Below, in pieces: positions 19,015-29,035 of a DNA stretch of 64,000 nucleotides. Positions within the stretch are counted from its first letter, which is position 1. The number at the start of each line of letters is the position of its first letter. The stretch comes from Legionella saoudiensis. Lineage in GTDB: Bacteria > Pseudomonadota > Gammaproteobacteria > Legionellales > Legionellaceae. A program made the position numbers and the translations under genes. The notes below the pieces were generated by a model that saw nothing but the letters and a program-made list of their open reading frames with translations, was not told where the DNA came from and did no database searches. The stretch spans positions 560,501 through 624,500 of the forward strand of contig NZ_LN901323.1 in assembly GCF_001465875.1 (NCBI RefSeq), written 5' to 3'.

Positions 19015-20346
19015 TTATGCGGAAGCCTGAATCTGATTCCTTCGTGAGCGAATAAATGGTTCTACCAATAAAATGAAACCTGAGAGCAAAATACCAAAAA
19101 CAATTCCTAACACCAGAATTAAACGCTTTTTTGGCTTAATTGGGGTAGTTTCCACAAAAGGTGTCCCATCAATATGGTAGGCCTTGACACTGGATAGATC
19201 AAAAGATAGAGCTTTAAGTCGTTTGATTTCAATTTGTTTGCCTATGATATTTTTGACATAGGGCTTATCATCAGTACGATTTTTTAATGCATAAATATGT
19301 TGATCATTTTTAATAAGCTGCATTTTTTCTTGAATTATAGATAACTTCTTGCCATAACTTCCCGTGTGTGCGCTTTTTTGCGCTAATGTAAGTGCATTTT
19401 TTAAATAAATTGTTCCTAACAAATATAAGTCATCACGGTTAATAAGATTTTGATCATCAGCTAAATCGGATGTTTTAGGCGTTGTAATTCCTAACGAACT
19501 AGCAAGCGTTAGCGCCTTATTTAGCTCTTGTATTTGTAATTGGCGATCACGGACATCGCGTTGCTTTAAGGCGTCGATTTGCGTGTTAATTTGGGCTAAC
19601 TTTAGTGCTTGCTTATTTTCCAATCGCTTAAGCATTAAACTGCGCTTTAGAGCTTCTTCAGATAAAGCTATTTGAATTTGGCGTTCAAGTAGTTTAATTC
19701 TTTGCTCTGTTGCGGCACGTTGTTCGCGCGCAATTTCCTTTAAAACTTGCTCATTCGTATAAGCAATATAGGCTTTATTGTTTTTAGCACCTAAATCTAG
19801 CTGAGGGGACAGTGTAGTTAATATAGTCTCTTTACTATTATCTTTAAAGTTATCTCTTAGATCATCAACACGATGATGAATAAATGTAGTTTGATAATTA
19901 AGGGCCAGTTGATTTAATATATTTGTTTTAGTTTCCGATGAGATTGGTTTTTTGGCATTTTTTAGCGCTTCATCAAGTAGTTTACTATCCTCTAAGAACG
20001 ACACAATATTGCCTCTTTGAGATAATTTTTTAGTAAAGATATGAAAGATTTCGTTATTTGTTAATGAGCTATCGGCATTCCAAAAAAGTGCTTTAAGTTG
20101 AGCATTACCTGGAACTGATAAGATAGTTTGCGTTCGATATTGTCCAGGCATCATATAAACAATAAAAGCAGCGAATAAAAAACTTAATGAGGTGACTGTC
20201 AAAATTAACTTGTATTTGCTCCGTATTTTAGAAAATAACTGTCCCAAAGTGGGTTCATTTATATGATTATTTTCAGCCAAGCGTTGCACTACTACGTTCA
20301 ATGGCCCATTAATTTGAAGCGTAGATGGGTTTACATCATCTTTCAT
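19015..20346 (-). CDS. Wzz-like polysaccharide chain-length determinant (PCP family)
   Basis: The 443-residue protein has the polysaccharide co-polymerase layout. A short cytoplasmic N-terminus is followed by TM1 (about 50-70, ILTVTSLSFLFAAFIVYMM). A long periplasmic region comes next, with coiled coil around 200-280, and TM2 lies near the C-terminus (about 410-430) preceded by the proline-containing PIKPKKRLILVLG. Such proteins set O-antigen modal length together with Wzy. It is longer than classical Wzz (about 325) and nearer FepE or group 1 PCPs. AGGACAGGTGCT before the ATG is a good ribosome binding site. It is the last gene of the leftward LPS arm. Confidence 0.82.
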   Translation of the reverse strand: MKDDVNPSTLQINGPLNVVVQRLAENNHINEPTLGQLFSKIRSKYKLILTVTSLSFLFAAFIVYMMPGQYRTQTILSVPGNAQLKALFWNADSSLTNNEIFHIFTKKLSQRGNIVSFLEDSKLLDEALKNAKKPISSETKTNILNQLALNYQTTFIHHRVDDLRDNFKDNSKETILTTLSPQLDLGAKNNKAYIAYTNEQVLKEIAREQRAATEQRIKLLERQIQIALSEEALKRSLMLKRLENKQALKLAQINTQIDALKQRDVRDRQLQIQELNKALTLASSLGITTPKTSDLADDQNLINRDDLYLLGTIYLKNALTLAQKSAHTGSYGKKLSIIQEKMQLIKNDQHIYALKNRTDDKPYVKNIIGKQIEIKRLKALSFDLSSVKAYHIDGTPFVETTPIKPKKRLILVLGIVFGILLSGFILLVEPFIRSRRNQIQASA

Positions 20347-20375
20347 AGCACCTGTCCTTACAAAAAAGTTTATAT

Positions 20376-21326
20376 CTAGTTTTTTTCCAATAGAATATTG
20401 TTATAATCCCCTCTAATTGCTAAAATCACACAGATGAAAGCAAAAAAAAGTTGATCTTTAAAACGGCGGCGGCATTTGAATGAATGAGCTGCAAGTCGCA
20501 GTAAACTCGCTCGCTTTTGCGAGGTCCAACCGCGTACAAATGAGTCATGGCCTAGGCCAATCAATTTGGCAACAAGATAAGCTTGCTGTAACCACCAACC
20601 ACTGGTTATTTGTTTAATTCGTGTAAGACGTGCTTTGGTACCTACATTAACGCCAACCTGATTATTCCCGTGTTGCCTGTAAAGCATGGATGGATTTGGG
20701 TCTATGTACCAGTTATAACCTTTTGCACGGGCAAAAGCATAGCAGTACCAGTCATGCAATGTAACCTGCTGTACTATATCCCAATTTTCCCGCAAATTGG
20801 CCTTAATGGAACTCATGAGCTTGGTGCTCATCACATAGGTACATCCAGGACCAGCCGCCTCAAAAATAAAGTCCCATTTCTTTTGGGGTTGAGCTTTATT
20901 AATTAGCATTTGCCGGCCATCAGGCCAAAACGCAGTTACATTGCTTGAGTAAGCATCATAGTTTGATTCATGTAAAATTGTAGTGGCTTTATGTAACTTG
21001 TCTAAATGCCAAAGGTCATCTTGATCTGAGAATGCAACATAATCGAATGATGAGAAATCGACATCATGGATCAAACGAAAGAAGTTTCTGGCAGCGCCTC
21101 CAAATTTTTCACCATAGGGTAGTACAACGACGCGAGAATCCTTCATTGCCAGTTCTTGAAACCAAGATAAGCTATTATCTGAAGATACGTCGATGCTTAC
21201 AAAAACGGTCACACAAAGTCCCGCCTGGTCAAGAATACTCTGTGTTTGGGCTTCAATATATTGCATGCCATTATAAACAGCTAAGAGAACAGCAATTTTG
21301 GGTTGTTGTGGAGGAGTTAATTCCAT
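20376..21326 (-). CDS. Glycosyltransferase family 2 (rhamnosyltransferase-like)
   Basis: The 316-residue protein has a GT-A domain: IAVLLAVYNGMQYIEAQ at the N-terminus, VFVSIDVSSDNS (donor-binding Asp), and FSDQDDLWHLDKL holding the DxD-like metal site near residue 95. The SDQDDxW pattern is frequent in GT2 rhamnosyl- and related transferases from O-antigen loci, which fits the dTDP-rhamnose genes in the same arm, but the donor is inferred. A GTG at 21335 is an alternative start three codons upstream. It lies between Wzx and the Wzz-like gene, with short gaps (58 and 29 bases). Confidence 0.85.
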   Translation of the reverse strand: MELTPPQQPKIAVLLAVYNGMQYIEAQTQSILDQAGLCVTVFVSIDVSSDNSLSWFQELAMKDSRVVVLPYGEKFGGAARNFFRLIHDVDFSSFDYVAFSDQDDLWHLDKLHKATTILHESNYDAYSSNVTAFWPDGRQMLINKAQPQKKWDFIFEAAGPGCTYVMSTKLMSSIKANLRENWDIVQQVTLHDWYCYAFARAKGYNWYIDPNPSMLYRQHGNNQVGVNVGTKARLTRIKQITSGWWLQQAYLVAKLIGLGHDSFVRGWTSQKRASLLRLAAHSFKCRRRFKDQLFFAFICVILAIRGDYNNILLEKN

Positions 21327-21384
21327 AAAAAACACTCTGCCAAGTAGAAATGTAAACTGATCCTAAAGAATGCGAAATTATAAC

Positions 21385-22662
21385 TCAAGATTCAGCAAGA
21401 GTCGATTGGCAAAAGTAGGGATGGCTTGTTTTTACAAAATATAGTGCGCAAAAAATTAGGTAAAAACTGTAGTTGGTTGCATAGGCATAGGACAAGCCAA
21501 TTAAGCCAAATTTATCCAGGAAAAAACAGGAAAATAAATAGAAACTTGTACCAAACAACAATTCCGATACCAGAAATATAGCCGTCCTACGTTTAACCAG
21601 CATATGATACGCAAATACCCAAGCGGCAATTTTGATTACACTTCCTATTAATTGAAACGCTAGAATATCTGCTACCACCGCAAAGCTACTTGAGAATAAA
21701 AGACTCACAATCCAGTGGCGAAATAAATAGATGCCTGCTGCTAAAAAACACGCGGCAAGGACACCTAGAACAAGCACTTCCTTAACGATATCCAGCTCAG
21801 CAAACTGGCTTTTAGCCTGGCTCAGTTTAGGGACATAATAGGTCATTAAGGCAGTAGTAATAACCAGCAAATACAATTCCGACAGTTTCCAGGAGGCTTC
21901 CCAGATACCTGCCGTCTCCCAACCTAAATTATTTGCAGTGTAACTCCTAACTAACATAAGAATTAATGGGGTTGAGATAAGGGTTACAAAACTCATTAAC
22001 CAATAAGGTAAAAACTCTTTAAATACAGCAAAATTAAATGTAGGTTTTAACCATCCCCATCTAAAATCTTTGATTCGTGTTAGAAAGCCAATGCCAATAA
22101 ATGCAGATAGTGCTTGCATGGCAATTAAGGCGACTAATCCTCCATACAAGCCATAAAGACTAACTAATAAAAGAGAGGACAGCAGCAATAATATGCTGGA
22201 CATGGACTTGTATGTAATTAGTGTAGGTAACTCCCCCCAGCCGTTAAATACGGCAACGAGCACTTGGAAGATCATAATTAAGACGCCACATAGTGCAAGC
22301 AGATAAAAGATATTAGTATATTCTGATGATTTAAGGATGAGCATGGAGAGTTGTGGGGCAAACAAGCAAATGCCACCGCCAACGACTAGCGCGGCCAATA
22401 ATCCTAAGCCCAACGCATTGCCTAAGTAGTTACGGGTATTATCGTGCCCCGATTTTTCCTGGGCGCTATAACGAACAAGGCCTGTTGTAAAGCCACCAGT
22501 AACTAAAATAACAAAGGCAGCAATAAAATTTTGAAATTGGCCAAAAAAAGCGACCCCCTCTGGACCTACTTGCGTTGCAATAAACTTAATTACTACAAAA
22601 CCAGAGGCCAGTTTGATCGCTGTTTCAATCGCTGAAAGAAAAGAGGTTTTGACTATATTCAT
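21385..22662 (-). CDS. Wzx-type lipid-linked O-antigen flippase
   Basis: This is a 425-residue polysaccharide-transport protein with about 12 membrane spans and the typical MATE/PST-fold N-terminus ([32 protein letters not shown]). The [14 protein letters not shown] segment resembles WzxE and related flippases, which translocate undecaprenyl-linked repeat units to the periplasm. The start codon overlaps the stop of the upstream aminotransferase gene (ATGA, 22659-22662). In enterobacterial common antigen clusters WzxE also follows a sugar aminotransferase, so the neighbourhood agrees with the call. Substrate specificity is expected to follow the locus' own repeat unit. Confidence 0.88.
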   Translation of the reverse strand: MNIVKTSFLSAIETAIKLASGFVVIKFIATQVGPEGVAFFGQFQNFIAAFVILVTGGFTTGLVRYSAQEKSGHDNTRNYLGNALGLGLLAALVVGGGICLFAPQLSMLILKSSEYTNIFYLLALCGVLIMIFQVLVAVFNGWGELPTLITYKSMSSILLLLSSLLLVSLYGLYGGLVALIAMQALSAFIGIGFLTRIKDFRWGWLKPTFNFAVFKEFLPYWLMSFVTLISTPLILMLVRSYTANNLGWETAGIWEASWKLSELYLLVITTALMTYYVPKLSQAKSQFAELDIVKEVLVLGVLAACFLAAGIYLFRHWIVSLLFSSSFAVVADILAFQLIGSVIKIAAWVFAYHMLVKRRTAIFLVSELLFGTSFYLFSCFFLDKFGLIGLSYAYATNYSFYLIFCALYFVKTSHPYFCQSTLAES

Positions 22663-23759
22663 TGGAACTTATTTATCACCTCGATTACTGCCGTAACTTC
22701 TGCATCAGTATGTACAGGGCTCATCGGCAAGCTCAAAACCTCATTATGAATTTTTTCAGTAATCGGTAAGTGCAGCGTATTATATGCTGGATAAGCGGGT
22801 TGCTTATGTGGCGGCAGTGGATAGTGAATTAAATTCTGAATTCCCGCTTCTTTGAGATAATGCTGTAAGGCTTCGCGCTGTTGGCATGCCACGACAAATA
22901 CGTGCCAGACATGATTCTCAGCTTCTAATTTAGGTAATTTAATAAGCGGATTATTAATGTTTTCAATATAAGTGCGAGCGATTTCTTGACGACGTTTGGT
23001 TTGTGCATCGAGATATTTTAGCTTAACGCGTAACATTGCCGCCTGTATTTCATCTAAGCGACTGTTGATACCTTGATATAGATTTTTATATTTTTCGTGG
23101 GAGCCATAATTACGTAAAGCACGTAAGACGTCCATTAACCTGGAATCATTCGTGGTAATGGCGCCAGCATCACCAAGAGCACCCAGATTTTTCCCGGGGT
23201 AAAAACTAAAACCGGACGCATGCCCCCAGTTTCCTGCTTTGCGTCCATCTATATGTGCTCCATGCGCCTGGGCTGAATCTTCTAACACTAAAAGATTATA
23301 ACGTTCAGCAATGGCTAATATAGACGGCATATCGGCCAAACATCCATAAAGATGTACGGGTAAAATCGCTCGCGTTTTAGCGGTAATGTGCGCCTCAATC
23401 TGATTCACGTCAATATTGTAGCTGTGTACATCAGGCTCGATAAAAACCGGAGTTAATTTATTCTCCGTAATTGCTAAAATACTGGCAATATAAGTATTGG
23501 CGGGCACCAGAACCTCATCACCCTCGTGGAGGTAGCCTAGCTCTTTCCATGCACGCAGAGTAAGAATTAAGGCATCGAGTCCATTGGCTACACCGATACA
23601 ATATTCAGTACCGCAGTACGCGGCAAATTCTTGTTCAAAGCATTCCAGCTCGTTTCCGGTAATATACCATCCAGACTTAATTACTCTGGAAGCGGCTTCA
23701 CAAAGTTCTTCTTGCATTTGTTGATTAACCTTTGCAAGGTTTAAAAAATCAACTTTCAT
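22659..23759 (-). CDS. dTDP-3-keto-6-deoxyhexose aminotransferase (FdtB/QdtB-like, DegT/DnrJ/EryC1 family)
   Basis: The 366-residue enzyme is a PLP-dependent sugar aminotransferase. Landmarks are [20 protein letters not shown] near the N-terminus, [32 protein letters not shown] and the PLP-lysine segment [16 protein letters not shown] near residue 185. In the FdtB/QdtB subgroup it transfers an amino group from glutamate to C3 of dTDP-3-keto-6-deoxyhexose. The companion 3,4-ketoisomerase domain and acetyltransferase are two to four genes upstream, which supports this specificity over WecE- or ArnB-type C4 transamination. It overlaps both neighbours by a few bases. Confidence 0.88.
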   Translation of the reverse strand: MKVDFLNLAKVNQQMQEELCEAASRVIKSGWYITGNELECFEQEFAAYCGTEYCIGVANGLDALILTLRAWKELGYLHEGDEVLVPANTYIASILAITENKLTPVFIEPDVHSYNIDVNQIEAHITAKTRAILPVHLYGCLADMPSILAIAERYNLLVLEDSAQAHGAHIDGRKAGNWGHASGFSFYPGKNLGALGDAGAITTNDSRLMDVLRALRNYGSHEKYKNLYQGINSRLDEIQAAMLRVKLKYLDAQTKRRQEIARTYIENINNPLIKLPKLEAENHVWHVFVVACQQREALQHYLKEAGIQNLIHYPLPPHKQPAYPAYNTLHLPITEKIHNEVLSLPMSPVHTDAEVTAVIEVINKFQ

Positions 23760-24696
23760 TTATGTTCACCTCATAAAAATCCAGAGCAACTGCGCGCGCT
23801 CCAAAGCTTTCCTTTTGCGCCACCAGCCCTTCATTTAAGTAACGCCCATTTTGTTCTGTAGATATGCCAAAATTAAAGTATTCAAATCCTTGGCTGGCAC
23901 TTTCTTGGATGATGCTTTCTAGCAAATAATCAAGTGCACCTAAATCCTTGCCGATAGAGGAAACAGAAAGATATTGAGTATGAACTACATTCTTAAATTT
24001 GAATAATAATGCCGCGGCAATGATTTCTGCTTCATGTTCCACTACTTTAAGTTCAATATTTTGCGGGAATCGGCTATGTAATAAGTGCATTTCCGCAGCC
24101 GTATGTACCGGTCTTGCATCATGTTTATCAAGTACAGAGCATAATAAATCGTAAAAGGTATCCCAATTTGTTGAGGTAGATATACTCAGGTTACTCTTTT
24201 TGGCCCGAGCAATTAACCATTTCCGACCTTTTGATAAAGGCAGCCGTCGATCAAGTTGGATTACACTAGAAAGATCTCTACGAATTAATTTAGCATTGGC
24301 ACGGTTAAAAAGTGCATAACTATCTTCTTGATTAGGCTGATGATGAAAGATATAAGGAATTGACTTATATACTATCTTCTTGAATCCGTTTTGCTGCGCG
24401 GTTACTAACAATTGCTCAACAATAGCAATTACCGTCTCAATGCGTACTTTGGGTGATAAAAGCAAGCCGCCATAAGTCAAGCCGCCATGAGACATCAAGG
24501 TATCATCATGCTTACTGGCAGGAAGAACGGCAACTAAAGCGCCTTCCACATAAAACATTAAGGAGTTATCGATAAAGCGATCGGCATGATACTCCATGAA
24601 GTCCCGTTTAAAAAAGAATAAAGGCGATTTACAAGACTCTATAAAGCGGTCCCAATCCCCTTTAACATTCTGCGTATAAACTTCACATGTTACCAT
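23749..24696 (-). CDS. FemAB/GNAT-like acyltransferase (BcsL/CelD-type domain)
   Basis: The 315-residue protein has the tandem-GNAT layout of FemAB-like proteins. An N-terminal part ([18 protein letters not shown] and a [10 protein letters not shown] loop near 95) precedes a C-terminal acetyltransferase-6-like domain around 160-300 with YFNFGIS near 270. Relatives transfer aminoacyl or acyl groups, in peptidoglycan bridges or on polysaccharide sugars. Here it sits between a sugar aminotransferase and a beta-propeller gene, overlapping both, so a role in N- or O-acylation of an O-antigen sugar is plausible. Substrate and donor (aminoacyl-tRNA or acyl-CoA) cannot be decided from the sequence. 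Confidence 0.7.
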   Translation of the reverse strand: MVTCEVYTQNVKGDWDRFIESCKSPLFFFKRDFMEYHADRFIDNSLMFYVEGALVAVLPASKHDDTLMSHGGLTYGGLLLSPKVRIETVIAIVEQLLVTAQQNGFKKIVYKSIPYIFHHQPNQEDSYALFNRANAKLIRRDLSSVIQLDRRLPLSKGRKWLIARAKKSNLSISTSTNWDTFYDLLCSVLDKHDARPVHTAAEMHLLHSRFPQNIELKVVEHEAEIIAAALLFKFKNVVHTQYLSVSSIGKDLGALDYLLESIIQESASQGFEYFNFGISTEQNGRYLNEGLVAQKESFGARAVALDFYEVNINES

Positions 24697-25610
24697 TCTA
24701 AAAGCTCCGCTACACCAAAACCATCAACGCCCATGTTATTGCCGTTATAAAAGCAATATGTTTTATCCTCAGTCTGTACCAATCGTGGATAGCATAAATG
24801 GATTGAATCAAAATCAGCTGTAGATAAGCTCATGCCAAAGTCATCATCTTTTCTGGTCCAATTGACCCCATCTTTGGAGAGGGCAAGCCCTGGGAAATAA
24901 TCTTTACCGCTAATACTACCCTTGGTATAAAACATGTAGTATTGATCATTTTTTTTATATACCGAAGGTCTTCCAATACGGTATTCTTCACCGTGTACAT
25001 CCACACATAGGACACCGGGTTTGCTGATCAAAATACCATCCTCAGACTCTGTGTACCAAATGTTGTATTTTGGATAGGGTTTATCATCAATTAACTGCCA
25101 ATCATCCCCTGCAGCATACCAAATCTTCCAGCGCCCATCTTCATAAATTGCGCTATGGATTGCTCTGATTGTTGTCGCCCCATGGGTGCGATCTAAAACG
25201 GGGGTTTCCATCAGGCGTACAAAAGTTTCGCCATTATCGGTGCTTTCAGCAATACCCGTAAATGCCAGAAACTTGACTTGTTTCACCAATTGAAAGCCAA
25301 CGTAATACATACGTAGTACGTTATTATGACGAATGATATCCCCTAAGATGATGCCATTATCATCAAAGCAGCCAGCACGTCCTACATCTAAAACAGGTTG
25401 TTGTGAAACAGCTTTTACTTGGGTTGGATCATGGGCATCTACATCGACATAGCCAATACGGCTGACGCCTTGACTATCGCGAAATCCCGCATAGACACGA
25501 ATCGTATCATCATCTAACAGAATGGGGGTCGGTGTTAGTGCTGAATTTTCTCGCCAGCTCTGTTCTCCTTGTTGGCGAAAAACAAGCCCTAGTTTGTTCC
25601 ATTTCAACAT
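24690..25610 (-). CDS. Beta-propeller protein of the GH43-like glycosidase fold, in LPS operon
   Basis: The 306-residue soluble protein without signal peptide has repeated blade motifs: YVDVDAHDPT, AESTDNGETFVR, WYTESEDGI and ALSKDGVNWTRKDD. These are the S-x-D-G-x-x-W type repeats of five-bladed propellers in the GH32/43/62/68 glycosidases. Conserved-looking acids are in GCFDDNGI and FYTKGSISGKD, but I cannot assign a catalytic triad. Such genes recur in polysaccharide loci, and their role is not established to my knowledge. It starts nine bases after the acetyltransferase gene and overlaps the next gene by seven bases, so it belongs to the operon. It may bind or trim a cytoplasmic glycan intermediate (inference). 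Confidence 0.65.
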   Translation of the reverse strand: MLKWNKLGLVFRQQGEQSWRENSALTPTPILLDDDTIRVYAGFRDSQGVSRIGYVDVDAHDPTQVKAVSQQPVLDVGRAGCFDDNGIILGDIIRHNNVLRMYYVGFQLVKQVKFLAFTGIAESTDNGETFVRLMETPVLDRTHGATTIRAIHSAIYEDGRWKIWYAAGDDWQLIDDKPYPKYNIWYTESEDGILISKPGVLCVDVHGEEYRIGRPSVYKKNDQYYMFYTKGSISGKDYFPGLALSKDGVNWTRKDDDFGMSLSTADFDSIHLCYPRLVQTEDKTYCFYNGNNMGVDGFGVAELLEW

Positions 25611-25619
25611 TAAATCCTC

Positions 25620-26294
25620 TTACAATTTTGTAGTTAAGGCGCTTCGTTTAGGCATTTCTTTTGCGGGTGCGCCATAATAAATTTTCTCAGGTTCTTTTAA
25701 GCTTTTAGAAACTAAAGCTCCCGAAGCAATAATACAGTCACGCGGAATTTCAACATGATCATTAAAGGTTGAATTCACGCCAAGGAAGCAGGATTCACCA
25801 ATGCGGCAATATCCAGAAACAACAACATGGGATGAGAGGAAGCAGTTATCTTCAATAACTGTTTGGTGGCCAATATGATTACCACTCCATAAAATGACGT
25901 TATTTCCAATTTTGACAAAAGGTTGTACGGTATTATTTTCAAAGATGAAACAGTTTTCACCTATTTCTACATTTCGCCAAACAAAGGCATGGGAACTAAT
26001 GTAGGTTGCACAGGTGTAACCAAGTTGCTTCACTGCCTGATATAAGCGGGTACGCAAGCGATTTAGTTGTGATGCAGGGATCGCCACAAAAGCTTCATGA
26101 GTATCTGGGGAAAAATGCTGAGTTAATTCTTCAAAGGCAACAACAGGCTTCCCGTAAAGCGTTGTCTCTTTGAGGTAGTCTTTTTCTACAGAAAACCCGA
26201 CAACCTCATAGTTTGAATCATAGGTAAAGTATTCATAAGCAATGCTTGCCAGTTCTCCGGCACCTACAATAACCAGCTTTTTATTTTTCTCCAT
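25620..26294 (-). CDS. Sugar N-acetyltransferase, PglD/NeuD-like hexapeptide-repeat family
   Basis: The 224-residue protein starts with a Rossmann-like substrate-binding domain ([19 protein letters not shown]). From about residue 110 it continues into left-handed beta-helix hexapeptide repeats (VEIGENCFIFENNTVQPFV, VIEDNCFLSSHVVVSG, RIGESCFLGVNSTF), closing with the YYGAPAKEMP tail. PglD-type enzymes acetylate the amino group of UDP- or dTDP-aminosugars using acetyl-CoA. In this operon the likely substrate is the dTDP-3-amino-3,6-dideoxyhexose made by the ketoisomerase and aminotransferase next to it. Its start overlaps the stop of the rmlC-fdtA fusion by 14 bases. Confidence 0.85.
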   Translation of the reverse strand: MEKNKKLVIVGAGELASIAYEYFTYDSNYEVVGFSVEKDYLKETTLYGKPVVAFEELTQHFSPDTHEAFVAIPASQLNRLRTRLYQAVKQLGYTCATYISSHAFVWRNVEIGENCFIFENNTVQPFVKIGNNVILWSGNHIGHQTVIEDNCFLSSHVVVSGYCRIGESCFLGVNSTFNDHVEIPRDCIIASGALVSKSLKEPEKIYYGAPAKEMPKRSALTTKL

Positions 26295-27258
26295 TTGTTA
26301 CTTCCTTAATAAATTGATCATAATCGCGAATATAATCGGACTCATTATAATGTTCACTAGCAAATACTACTAAAATACAATCTTCACTGAAATCATGCAT
26401 TTCACGCCAGGTTAAATTGTTGATCAGCAAGCCTTTAGTTGGCGAATTCAGGACAAAATTCTCGCGTGTTTTGCCATCATCCAGTAGTATACGGCATTGG
26501 CCGGCGACACAAACAGCAACTTGCTGCAGGTTCTTATGGGCGTGATATCCTCTACTTACTTCGGGTTTGGTATCAAAAATGTAATAGGCTCGTTTAAGAT
26601 CAAAAGGAAGATTAGAGCCATTTTCCAGGGCAATTAAACTGCCGCGCTCATCACCAATTACGCGTAAATCAAAAAGGCCTTGAACTTGCTGCTTTGCAGC
26701 AGGCATTTTTTTTACTGCTGAAAGGAATGGGGCTTCATTGTCCTTTTCATTGAGAAGAGGCTCTCCGTTTAAAGGCCAATCAATATTTAAATCTGCATCA
26801 TTCCAATACAGGGATGCTTCCGATGCTTTATGGTAAAAATTGGTGGTTTTATAAAGAAAATCAACTTCTTCCAGTGCAAGGAAGCCGTGAGCAAAACCCT
26901 CTGGTATCCACAGCATGCGTTGATTTTCTGCACTTAAAGTCACTCCTACAGAACGTCCAAAGGTTGGAGATCCTTCACGAATATCCACAGCGACGTCGTA
27001 GGCAGAACCTTTGGTTACACGCACTAATTTACCCTGAGCATAGGGGGGTAGTTGATAATGTAATCCTCTTAATACCCCTTTTTTCGAGTATGAGTGGTTA
27101 TCTTGTACAAAGCGGGGAGGGATTGGCAGCCCCAGTTGCTGTAGTTCGCGATGGAAGGTTTCCTCATTGAAACTTTCCATAAACCATCCGCGGTCATCAT
27201 GAAACACGGCGGGCTCGATAATTACGACATCAGGTATCGCTGTCTGTATTAATTTCAT
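26281..27258 (-). CDS. Fused dTDP-4-dehydrorhamnose 3,5-epimerase (RmlC) and dTDP-hexose 3,4-ketoisomerase (FdtA/QdtA, WxcM-like)
   Basis: This 325-residue protein contains two cupin enzymes. Residues 1 to about 185 are a full Rml[20 protein letters not shown] with the catalytic His, [10 protein letters not shown] with the catalytic Asp, and [10 protein letters not shown]. After a linker, residues about 200-325 form an FdtA/QdtA domain with [16 protein letters not shown] (catalytic histidines) and [12 protein letters not shown]. The first half leads to dTDP-L-rhamnose. The second isomerises dTDP-4-keto-6-deoxyglucose to the 3-keto sugar for the aminotransferase. Both take the RmlB product, so the fusion sits at a branch point. 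The start overlaps the rmlA stop (ATGA). Whether the product is Fuc3NAc or Qui3NAc cannot be told. Confidence 0.9.
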   Translation of the reverse strand: MKLIQTAIPDVVIIEPAVFHDDRGWFMESFNEETFHRELQQLGLPIPPRFVQDNHSYSKKGVLRGLHYQLPPYAQGKLVRVTKGSAYDVAVDIREGSPTFGRSVGVTLSAENQRMLWIPEGFAHGFLALEEVDFLYKTTNFYHKASEASLYWNDADLNIDWPLNGEPLLNEKDNEAPFLSAVKKMPAAKQQVQGLFDLRVIGDERGSLIALENGSNLPFDLKRAYYIFDTKPEVSRGYHAHKNLQQVAVCVAGQCRILLDDGKTRENFVLNSPTKGLLINNLTWREMHDFSEDCILVVFASEHYNESDYIRDYDQFIKEVTNGEK

Positions 27259-28139
27259 ACGGAGATTCCATCCAGTTGGCGAAGTAAATATTGACCATAA
27301 GATGTTTTCTTAAAGCGCTCTGCCTGTTGGCAAAGCATTTCGGCATCAATCCACCCCGCATGATAAGCAATTTCTTCCAGGCAAGCAATTTTTAAACCTT
27401 GCCGCTGCTCAATAGTATGCACAAAGTGGCTTGCCTCCAATAAGGAATCATGGGTTCCAGTGTCTAACCAGGCAAAGCCACGGCCAAGGAGTTCAACATC
27501 AAGGCTTTGATCTTCAAGATAAAAGCGATTTACATCGGTAATCTCTAATTCACCACGGGCAGAAGGCTTAATATTTTTGGCTATATCGACTACGCGATCG
27601 TCATAGAAATACAAGCCCGTTACGGCATAATTTGATTTAGGGAATTTAGGTTTTTCTTCAATGCTAATAGCACGGCCACTTTTGTCAAACTCTACGACCC
27701 CAAAAGCCTCTGGATTAGAAACATGATAACCAAAAATAGTTGCCTTGCCTTCATTGGACGCTGCTTTACGTAAGTTTTCAGAGAAGCTTTGACCATAGAA
27801 GATGTTATCGCCGAGGATGAGACAGCTATTATCACCATTAATGAAGTCTTCTCCAATAATAAATGCTTGGGCAAGACCGTCAGGTGAGGGTTGTTCTGCA
27901 TAGCTCAGTTCAATACCGAACTGCTGGCCATCACCTAAAAGAGCCTGATATTTAGGCAAGTCTTCAGGGGTTGATATAACCAGTATTTCACGTATGCCAG
28001 CAAGCATGAGCACTGACAGTGGATAGTAAATCATGGGTTTATCATAAATCGGCAACATTTGCTTTGATACACCGAGAGTAATCGGATGCAGGCGAGTACC
28101 TGAGCCGCCAGCTAAAATAATACCTTTACGTTTCTTCAT
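27255..28139 (-). CDS. rmlA: Glucose-1-phosphate thymidylyltransferase
   Basis: The 294-residue enzyme has the usual RmlA length. The N-terminal signature [20 protein letters not shown] is followed by [26 protein letters not shown] (metal-binding Asp), [17 protein letters not shown] and the C-terminal [12 protein letters not shown]. It makes dTDP-glucose from glucose-1-phosphate and dTTP, the first step to rhamnose and the 3-amino sugar, and is normally feedback-inhibited by dTDP-rhamnose. It begins two bases after rmlD ends and its stop overlaps the rmlC-fdtA start, so translation is coupled along the operon. Confidence 0.96.
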   Translation of the reverse strand: MKKRKGIILAGGSGTRLHPITLGVSKQMLPIYDKPMIYYPLSVLMLAGIREILVISTPEDLPKYQALLGDGQQFGIELSYAEQPSPDGLAQAFIIGEDFINGDNSCLILGDNIFYGQSFSENLRKAASNEGKATIFGYHVSNPEAFGVVEFDKSGRAISIEEKPKFPKSNYAVTGLYFYDDRVVDIAKNIKPSARGELEITDVNRFYLEDQSLDVELLGRGFAWLDTGTHDSLLEASHFVHTIEQRQGLKIACLEEIAYHAGWIDAEMLCQQAERFKKTSYGQYLLRQLDGISV

Positions 28140-28141
28140 TA

Positions 28142-29035
28142 TTACTTCCCTAAAATTTCTTTAATCATCCGACTCACGCCTAGCTCCCAGTCCGGAAGGT
28201 AGATGGAGAAGGCATCAATTAATTTTGTTGTATTTAATCGAGAATTCAGTGGACGCTTCGCCGGTGTAGGATATGCTTCACTGGAAATAGGAATAATCTG
28301 CTCAACGAGTAACTGCTCACCTGCGTTAGTGATTTCATCAACCAGAAACTTGGCATAATCATACCAAGAAGTTTCTCCTCGAGGGGCGAGATGATACACG
28401 CCCTTTAGTAAGGGGTTTTGTACTACCATCCGCAGTGTATGCGCCGTAATGTCTGCTAATAAATCGGCACCTGTTGGTACGCCAATTTGGTCATTAATAA
28501 TACGTAATTCTTGGCGTTCACGGGCTAAGCGTAAAATTGTCTTTGCAAAATTAGCTCCGCGCGCAGCATACACCCAGCTTGTACGAAAAATAAGGTGCTT
28601 GCAGCCAGAGGCTTGGATGGCTTGCTCGCCTGTTAGTTTACTTTTTCCATAACAATTAAGAGGAGCTACAGGATCTGTTTCTTGCCAAAATTTGCTACCA
28701 CTACCATCAAAAACATAATCGGTAGAATAGTGAATTAACCAAGCATCAAGGGCAGTTGCTTCGGTGGCTAAAACTTCTGTAGCAGTTGCATTCACAAGCA
28801 TTGCTAACTCGGGCTCACTTTCAGCCTTATCCACGGCAGTATAGGCTGCCGCATTAACGATAACATCAGGAGCAAGATGGCGAATGGTCCGGGCTAATAA
28901 TTCCGGCTTGGTTAAATCGCCACACAAGGGAGCGGCATTATTGCGATCCAGGGCAATGAGCTCTCCCAGTGGCGAAAGAGCACGTTGGAGTTCCCATCCC
29001 AGTTGGCCATTTTTTCCTAAAAGCAAGATTCTCAT
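28142..29035 (-). CDS. rmlD: dTDP-4-dehydrorhamnose reductase
   Basis: This short-chain dehydrogenase of 297 residues has [10 protein letters not shown] as nucleotide-binding loop at the N-terminus, [22 protein letters not shown] and the catalytic [10 protein letters not shown] (YxxxK), plus [14 protein letters not shown]. It reduces the RmlC product to dTDP-L-rhamnose with NADPH. The start at 29035 is chosen because its ATG overlaps the TGA of rmlB (ATGA) and puts [11 protein letters not shown] at the N-terminus; the frame extends five codons further upstream. It is third in the leftward LPS operon. Confidence 0.95.
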   Translation of the reverse strand: MRILLLGKNGQLGWELQRALSPLGELIALDRNNAAPLCGDLTKPELLARTIRHLAPDVIVNAAAYTAVDKAESEPELAMLVNATATEVLATEATALDAWLIHYSTDYVFDGSGSKFWQETDPVAPLNCYGKSKLTGEQAIQASGCKHLIFRTSWVYAARGANFAKTILRLARERQELRIINDQIGVPTGADLLADITAHTLRMVVQNPLLKGVYHLAPRGETSWYDYAKFLVDEITNAGEQLLVEQIIPISSEAYPTPAKRPLNSRLNTTKLIDAFSIYLPDWELGVSRMIKEILGK

